A stretch of 64,000 nt of DNA from Microbacterium sp. SYP-A9085 (GTDB lineage Bacteria; Actinomycetota; Actinomycetes; Actinomycetales; Microbacteriaceae), in NCBI RefSeq assembly GCF_009649635.1, contig NZ_WJII01000006.1, forward strand, positions 124,001 through 188,000, in the 5' to 3' direction. Numbering within the stretch: position 1 is the first letter of the stretch; each line of letters begins with the position of its first letter. Position numbers and translations under genes: made by a program. Below the pieces are notes generated by a model that was not told the origin of the DNA, made no database searches, and saw nothing but the letters and a program-made list of their open reading frames with translations. Of the stretch, positions 59,521 to 64,000 are shown piece by piece.

Positions 59521-61095
59521 ATGCCGCTCGCCCGCTCGAAGGCACTGGCCACACTCGTGGGTCTAACACTCGCGTCGTTTCTGGTGGCGGGATGCGCGCC
59601 GCCACAAACGGGGGCGCCGGTGACCGACTCGGCGACATCCAAACCGGTCGACGGAGGCGTCATCCTGGTCGGCGGCCTCGCCACCAAAGCGCTCGATCCC
59701 GGTCAGGTCGGATTCGGAACCCAGTCCTTGCCCTGGACCCATCCGATCTACGGAAGCCTCTTCGAACCGCCGAACGACCCCGGCGGCGACATCAAGCCGG
59801 GGCTTGCCACCGGCTACGAGTACAGCGATGACAACCTTCAGCTCACCATCACTCTCCGAGAAGGCCTGAAGTTCCAGGACGAAACGCCGCTCGACGCGGA
59901 CGCTGTGGTCTGGAACTTCAACCGCCACATCAAGAACGTGACGCGAGAAGCGCAGTTCTTCGTCGACGTCGCGTCGGTGAAGGCGGCCAGCCCCGTGAAG
60001 GTCGTCGTCACCTTCAGCCGACCGCAGCAGATCCTGCTGGACGCTCTCGCCTATGCACCCTCGGGGTTCATCGCGTCACCCGCCTCCTTTGAGCGGATGG
60101 GGGCCGATGCGTTCAACATCTCGCCAGTCGGTGCCGGCCCCTTCAAAATCACCCGAGTGGATCCGGGGCAGGAGCTGGTGCTGGAGAAGGCCGACACGTT
60201 CTGGGACGCGGACAACGTGCACCTGGACGGGATCACCTTCATCAACACCGGACCTGACCCGCAGGCGGCCCTGGTGCAGCTGCAATCGGATTCGATCCAG
60301 TCCATCACGTGGGCCGGGACCTACACGTCGGCGGCTGTCCTCTCGGCCGCACAGAAGGATTCTGCGCTAACCGTGATCGCCGGCCCGAGCACGCGCATGC
60401 TGATACTCCCGGTGAACGCATTCTCGCCACCGTTCAACGACCTGCGCGCTCGACAGGCCATCAACTACTGCATGGATCGTGAGGCGATCGCCACGCACAT
60501 CTCGGACGGCTTCGCGCAACCTGCGTATGTGCTCTCGGGCGACAGCCTCGCCCTGAAGAAGTGGGAAGACGGCCGCGACCTGAACCCGCTGCGGCCTGAC
60601 GTCGACAAGGGCAAGAAGCTTGTGGACGAGCTGGGCGGCCTCGCGTTCACGATCGTGACCCCGCTGAGCACTGAGATACTGCCGGCTCTCCAGCAGCAGT
60701 GGGCGAAGTGCGGTATCAACGCGCAGGTCCAGCGGACCGACGACTGGCTCTCCCTCGTACAGTCGGGGAAGTACCAGGCGACCATGGCGATCCTCGGCAA
60801 CGACAGCTACAACCCGGCCTCCGGCTCGACAAGTTATGTGGATCCCGCTGCAGCCAACAACCGCTACGGCTTCCGTGACGAGAAGGTCTGGAACAACATC
60901 CTCAAGGCGAAGGGCACCCCCGACCAGGGCAAGGCGATCGCGCTCTGGCACGAGATCTGGTCCAGCCTCGCCGAGAACGGCTTCGTCAACCCGATCGTGA
61001 GCGGACCCCAGTACGTCGTGGTCTCCGCGGACCTCCAGGGCGTGACTCCGTCACGCGGGTACGGAGACTTCACCCACGCCTGGCTGAAGCAGTAA
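59521..61095 (+). CDS. Family 5 ABC transporter substrate-binding lipoprotein
   Basis: A 524-residue exported lipoprotein with signal peptide and lipobox (FLVAGC, Cys25). The mature protein has the SBP_bac_5 layout of peptide/nickel/opine binders: WTHPIYGSLFEPPNDPGGDIKPGLATGYEYSDDNLQLTITLREGLKFQDETPLDADAVVWNFNRH, SPVGAGPFKIT and NDLRARQAINYCMDREAIA. It should serve the divergently encoded permeases and ATPases. GAAGGAGA precedes ATG 59521. The ligand is unknown; such proteins also bind opines, sugars and antibiotics. Confidence 0.92.
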   Translation: MPLARSKALATLVGLTLASFLVAGCAPPQTGAPVTDSATSKPVDGGVILVGGLATKALDPGQVGFGTQSLPWTHPIYGSLFEPPNDPGGDIKPGLATGYEYSDDNLQLTITLREGLKFQDETPLDADAVVWNFNRHIKNVTREAQFFVDVASVKAASPVKVVVTFSRPQQILLDALAYAPSGFIASPASFERMGADAFNISPVGAGPFKITRVDPGQELVLEKADTFWDADNVHLDGITFINTGPDPQAALVQLQSDSIQSITWAGTYTSAAVLSAAQKDSALTVIAGPSTRMLILPVNAFSPPFNDLRARQAINYCMDREAIATHISDGFAQPAYVLSGDSLALKKWEDGRDLNPLRPDVDKGKKLVDELGGLAFTIVTPLSTEILPALQQQWAKCGINAQVQRTDDWLSLVQSGKYQATMAILGNDSYNPASGSTSYVDPAAANNRYGFRDEKVWNNILKAKGTPDQGKAIALWHEIWSSLAENGFVNPIVSGPQYVVVSADLQGVTPSRGYGDFTHAWLKQ

Positions 61096-61117
61096 GCCGG
61101 CAGAACCGGGCTCGTCG

Positions 61118-61151
61118 GCCGGATGTCCTGATCTCGTTCAGGACATCCGGC
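61118..61151 (+). terminator. Perfect 13-bp hairpin after the binding-protein gene
   Basis: GCCGGATGTCCTG (61118-61130) pairs exactly with CAGGACATCCGGC (61139-61151) across an 8-base loop. It starts 22 bases after the stop codon. No T tract follows, so it may only partly end transcription or protect the abundant binding-protein mRNA while letting some reading into the thiolase gene 69 bases on. Confidence 0.65.
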
Positions 61152-61220
61152 GGCGATGAGCCGCGCGATGCGCCCGTAGGCAATCGACACGTTGGAGTCG
61201 AGAGATTTGGACAGGTAGGC

Positions 61221-62348
61221 ATGGACAACGACATTCGAGGAAAAGTCGCCATCGTCGGCGTCGGTCACACCGATCAGGGTGAGCTGCCAGGCCAGTCGCC
61301 CGAACTCAGCTCCGTCCTCGCCATCAAGGCAGCGCTCGAGGACGCCGGCGTCGGTCGGGACAAGCTGGACGGACTGATCACCTGCAAGTCAGTGCAGGGC
61401 ACCAACGTCGATGTCGGCGTCGGCCCTCTCCTCGGGATGAATCCGCGCTATGCGCAGACTCTCGATTACGGCACGTGCAATTTCTCCCTGCACCTGGCCG
61501 TCCAGGCGATCACCACGGGCATGGCCAACACGATCGCGCTGTGCTATGGCGCGAATGCCAGGTCGATCCGGTTCCCCTTCGGAGCGACGGGTGCGAATCT
61601 GGCGGGCGCGTCCGGCTTCATGCACATTGCAGGCTACGGCGCGATGATGCTGCAGCGTCACCGTGCGCTGTACGGCACGACCGAGGAGCAGTTCGGCCAC
61701 ATCGCAGTCTCGGAACGCGAATGGGCACAGAAGAACCCGATTGCCCTGTTCCGGGAACCGATGTCGATCGAGCAGTATCTGGACCTGCCGTATCTCGTCG
61801 AGCCGCTGCGACGACCGGACGTGACGATGCTCTCGGACGGCGGCGTGTCGCTCATCGTCACCCGCGCCGACATGGTCGACGAGTTCAAGCAGAAGCCGGT
61901 GTTCGTCCTCGGCATGTCGGAGCAGAGTCAGATCCGCGGCGAGTTCTCCCCGGACTACCTGGACCGGGAGTTCCTGGCGGACTCGGCCAAACAGATCTGG
62001 CAGAGGACCGGCCTCGGCCCGTCCGACATCGATGCCCTCTACATCCAGAATCCCACGGCGATGTGGGTGCTCCAGATGCTGGAGTATTACGGGTTCGTCC
62101 CCGTCGGCGAGGGCGGGCCGTGGCTGGCGGAGGGCCACACGCGGCCGGGAGGCGACCTACCCGTCAACACGAATGGCGGCCAGCTCTCGGAGAGCTACAT
62201 GTGGGGCTGGCTGCACATCGTCGAGGCGGTTCGTCAGCTCAGAGGACAGGCCGGCGACCGACAGGTGACCGACGCGGAGATCGCGATGTACTGCTCAACT
62301 CAGGTCTGGTACAAGGGGGGAGCGTCGATCCTGTCGACGCACAGCTGA
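61221..62348 (+). CDS. Thiolase-superfamily protein (SCP2/lipid-transfer type)
   Basis: A 375-residue thiolase-fold protein: VAIVGVGHTDQGELPGQSPELSSVLAIKAALEDAGV, TLDYGTCNFSLHLAVQAITTGMANTIAL with Cys86 at the nucleophile place, and a late NTNGGQLSESYMWGWLHIVEAVRQLRG. The usual GHP histidine is replaced by the SESYM segment, so ordinary Claisen chemistry is doubtful. Proteins like this, paired with an OB-fold partner, include the steroid side-chain retro-aldolase Ltp2. The partner gene overlaps its stop by one base here. Carbon-carbon bond cleavage of an acyl-CoA is the likely role. Confidence 0.83.
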   Translation: MDNDIRGKVAIVGVGHTDQGELPGQSPELSSVLAIKAALEDAGVGRDKLDGLITCKSVQGTNVDVGVGPLLGMNPRYAQTLDYGTCNFSLHLAVQAITTGMANTIALCYGANARSIRFPFGATGANLAGASGFMHIAGYGAMMLQRHRALYGTTEEQFGHIAVSEREWAQKNPIALFREPMSIEQYLDLPYLVEPLRRPDVTMLSDGGVSLIVTRADMVDEFKQKPVFVLGMSEQSQIRGEFSPDYLDREFLADSAKQIWQRTGLGPSDIDALYIQNPTAMWVLQMLEYYGFVPVGEGGPWLAEGHTRPGGDLPVNTNGGQLSESYMWGWLHIVEAVRQLRGQAGDRQVTDAEIAMYCSTQVWYKGGASILSTHS

Positions 62349-62773
62349 TGGCCACTGACGAATATCTCAAGCCCGTTCCCAACGTCGAGGACCCCGACAT
62401 GGGTCCGTTCTGGGCCGCCGCACGCGAGCATCGCCTGACCGCGCAACGGTGCCTCAACTGCGCGCAGCTGCGATTCCCGGCGCTGCCGATCTGTCCGAAC
62501 TGCTGGAGTCTCGATTCCGAGTGGGTCGACGTCTCCACGAACGGCACGATCTGGAGTTTCGTGGTCTATCACCGCGCCTTCCATCCCGGCTTCGCCGACG
62601 AGATCCCCTATGTCGTCGCGATCGTCGAGACCGACGACGGGGTCCGTTACACCGGCCGTGTCGTGGGCAGCCGCGACGAGGTCGCCGTGGGACGGCGGGT
62701 CCGGGCGGTGTTCGCGGATGAAACCCCGGCCTTCACCCTCGTCAAGTGGGAGTTGGTGGACGGCGATGGATGA
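62348..62773 (+). CDS. Zn-ribbon OB-fold (DUF35) partner protein
   Basis: A 141-residue protein. An N-terminal helix (MGPFWAAAREHRLTAQRC) leads into a rubredoxin-like zinc ribbon with two CxxC pairs (CLNC and CPNC, ten residues apart), then an OB fold (NGTIWSFVVYHRAFHPGFADEIPYVVAIVE, RYTGRVVG, VAVGRRVRAVF). DUF35 proteins bind acyl-CoA and form complexes with thiolase-like enzymes. It shares one base with the thiolase stop, so equal production is expected. Confidence 0.9.
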   Translation: MATDEYLKPVPNVEDPDMGPFWAAAREHRLTAQRCLNCAQLRFPALPICPNCWSLDSEWVDVSTNGTIWSFVVYHRAFHPGFADEIPYVVAIVETDDGVRYTGRVVGSRDEVAVGRRVRAVFADETPAFTLVKWELVDGDG

Positions 62774-62839
62774 CGCGAATAGGGCACCAGCGACACGACG
62801 TGAAACCGCACGATACACACGATATAGAGGAGCAAGTGC

Positions 62840-63643
62840 ATGACTGTAGAGATCGACCTGACCGGCAAGACGGCTCTGGTGACCGGCGGGACACGCAACA
62901 TCGGGCGTGCCATCGCTATCCTGCTCTCGCAGGCCGGCGCGACGGTGTCGGTGATCGGCTCAACGAGTCAGGAGCGTCTCGATGAGACCCTCGGCGCCAT
63001 CGACGAGCAGGACGGCCACGCTGGTGTCGGGCTGCTTGCCGACTGCGGGGACGCTGGTGAACTGCGGGGAGCGCTTGGGGAGATCGTCGACAAGGCGGGA
63101 CCGATTGACATCCTCGTGAACAACGTGGGCATCAGGCCGCGAACCGAGCTTGAGGATGTCACGATCGAGGAGTGGGATCGCGTGATCGCGGTCAACCTCC
63201 GGGCGGCGTTCATCTGCTCACAGTTCACGATCCCCGGAATGCGCGAGCGCGGCTGGGGTCGGATCATCAACATCTCCGGCCTCGACGCTCTCGCGGGCAG
63301 CGGCGGCCGGGGCCACGTGACGTCCTCCAAGGGTGGCCTGTACGGACTGACCGCCTCGCTCGCGCCGGATTGCGCCCGCTTCGGAGTCACCGTCAACACG
63401 CTCACTCCAGGAACCATCGATACGTTCCGGCACTCGCCGGACTGGTATCCCGAGACGGAGCGCCTCTTCGACAAACTGAAGCGCAAGGTGCCCATGCACC
63501 GACTCGGCCACGAAGGGGAGATCGCGTCCGTCGCGCTGTTCCTGGCCTCCGACTTGTCTTCGTACATGACGGGACAGAACTTCACCGTCGCCGGAGGGTT
63601 CCCGATGTGGCCGAGCATCAAGCAAGAGCTTGCCGATGGATGA
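62840..63643 (+). CDS. SDR-family oxidoreductase lacking the catalytic tyrosine
   Basis: A 267-residue short-chain dehydrogenase. The cofactor motif TGGTRNIGRAIA, NNVGIRP, Asn119 and catalytic Ser146 (NISG) are present, as is Lys164. At the usual YxxxK the sequence is HVTSSK, so the tyrosine is Val160. The C-terminal SSYMTGQNFTVAGGF is typical. Either another residue (His159 is next to it) serves as acid, or the protein has lost normal redox activity. GAGGAG precedes ATG 62840. It follows the OB-fold gene by 66 bases and overlaps the next gene by four. Confidence 0.88.
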   Translation: MTVEIDLTGKTALVTGGTRNIGRAIAILLSQAGATVSVIGSTSQERLDETLGAIDEQDGHAGVGLLADCGDAGELRGALGEIVDKAGPIDILVNNVGIRPRTELEDVTIEEWDRVIAVNLRAAFICSQFTIPGMRERGWGRIINISGLDALAGSGGRGHVTSSKGGLYGLTASLAPDCARFGVTVNTLTPGTIDTFRHSPDWYPETERLFDKLKRKVPMHRLGHEGEIASVALFLASDLSSYMTGQNFTVAGGFPMWPSIKQELADG

Positions 63644-64000
63644 GCGGCGATCTCTCCCCTCGGGATGCGTCGACGATGTATGACTCAGATGCGGGTGAGA
63701 TCGAGATCGCACTGACAGGTGACTCGCTCATCACGAGGCCGTTACGCGTCTTCGGCGAGCCGGAGTTCCTGCGAGTCCGGGACGTGCTGCGCAGCGCAGA
63801 CGTCGCGATCACCAACGCCGAGATGCTCTTCCACCGTCAAGAGGGGTCACCCGGGGTCACGCCGGGCGGCACATACATGCAGGCCGAGCCCTCGATGCTC
63901 GCGGAGCTGGCATGGATGGGCGTCGACATGATCGCGGCTGCCAACAACCACGGCTGGGACTATGGCGAGAACGGCATGCTCGCCCACATCGACAACCTCG
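63640..64000 (+). CDS. CapA-like metallophosphatase-fold protein, N-terminal part (cut by window end)
   Basis: The first 120 residues of a gene running past the window end. After a short polar start it reads IEIALTGDSLI, VRDVLRSADVAITNAEMLF, PGGTYMQAEPSMLAELAWMGVDMIAAANNHGWDYGENGM. The GDS, NAE and NNHGWDYG motifs match the CapA/PgsA family (poly-gamma-glutamate capsule-type proteins with a calcineurin-like fold). ATG 63640 overlaps the SDR stop by four bases, so it is part of the same operon. No signal peptide is visible, unlike typical capsule CapA, which suggests a cytoplasmic hydrolase-like role. Confidence 0.75.
   Translation, partial: MSGDLSPRDASTMYDSDAGEIEIALTGDSLITRPLRVFGEPEFLRVRDVLRSADVAITNAEMLFHRQEGSPGVTPGGTYMQAEPSMLAELAWMGVDMIAAANNHGWDYGENGMLAHIDNL

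Noticed and set aside
43100..64000. Genomic island with integration genes
   Set aside because: Word and composition style shifts after about 43 kb, but no integrase, transposase, tRNA or direct-repeat boundary is visible, so an island is not called as a feature.

Overview
The window is GC-rich DNA with GGAG/GAGG ribosome binding sites, dense 4-base stop/start overlaps and several genes whose -10 box lies only 6-8 bases before the start codon (leaderless layout). This fits an actinobacterium. The flagellar operon with FlbD and CsrA, a SipW-type secretion locus and the general gene style suggest Microbacteriaceae, close to Microbacterium; that placement is inference. No rRNA, tRNA, CRISPR, IS element or phage gene was seen.

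Layout. (1) 1-10962: end of the hook gene flgE, a TDT-family transporter on the opposite strand, then flbD-motA-motB-fliM-fliN-fliO/fliP-fliQ-fliR-flhB-flhA and csrA: motor, C-ring, stator and type III export gate. FliO and FliP lie in one open frame. (2) 10963-11348: four complete and one partial 49-base hairpin repeats right after csrA. (3) 11349-14214: pantothenate operon, a DUF2520 dehydrogenase, panC, panD, panB; then a thioesterase. (4) 15065-17877: a SipW-like signal peptidase fused to a LamG domain with one likely secreted cargo gene, behind twin perfect palindromes that flank the predicted promoter. (5) 17878-19179: aldo/keto reductase and a DUF2255 protein. (6) 19232-26960: a seven-gene overlapping minus-strand operon (dehydrogenase, pterin-synthase-like protein, glycosyltransferase, methyltransferase, UPF0104 flippase-like protein, RibD-C reductase, membrane alkaline-phosphatase-fold protein) divergent from a CDP-alcohol phosphatidyltransferase. 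It looks like a pathway for a membrane glycoconjugate with a pterin- or pyrimidine-derived part; I do not recognise a described product, and it is my main candidate for a new system. (7) 26967-28981: NTF2-like protein, DMT exporter, ABATE/CGNR regulator.

(8) 28989-41686: uronate/sugar-acid catabolism. A minus-strand operon (GH88 hydrolase, iron alcohol dehydrogenase, aldehyde dehydrogenase, enoyl-CoA hydratase, CoA transferase, KDPG aldolase, KDG kinase) diverges from an IclR gene followed by a sugar ABC transporter and a second IclR gene. Three similar operator-like sites sit around the first IclR gene. (9) 41733-53869: mixed genes, namely a VOC protein, an HtrA-like protease, two quinone-oxidoreductase-like enzymes, MFS and EamA transporters, a large SARP-STAND-beta-propeller regulator with 11-bp-phased repeats upstream, a LysR gene, and a small XRE/membrane-protein module with its own operator pair. 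(10) 53844-64000: a peptide-type ABC transporter and an MmgE/PrpD protein on the minus strand, diverging across a relatively AT-rich, operator-rich gap from the binding-protein gene, a thiolase/OB-fold pair, an SDR lacking its catalytic tyrosine, and the start of a CapA-like gene cut by the window end.

Regions 8-42 kb and 43-64 kb differ in style: GATAGC/GCTATC/CATAGC hexamers, giving rare ATA isoleucine codons, recur in the first and are sparse in the second, which may mean the second half was acquired more recently.
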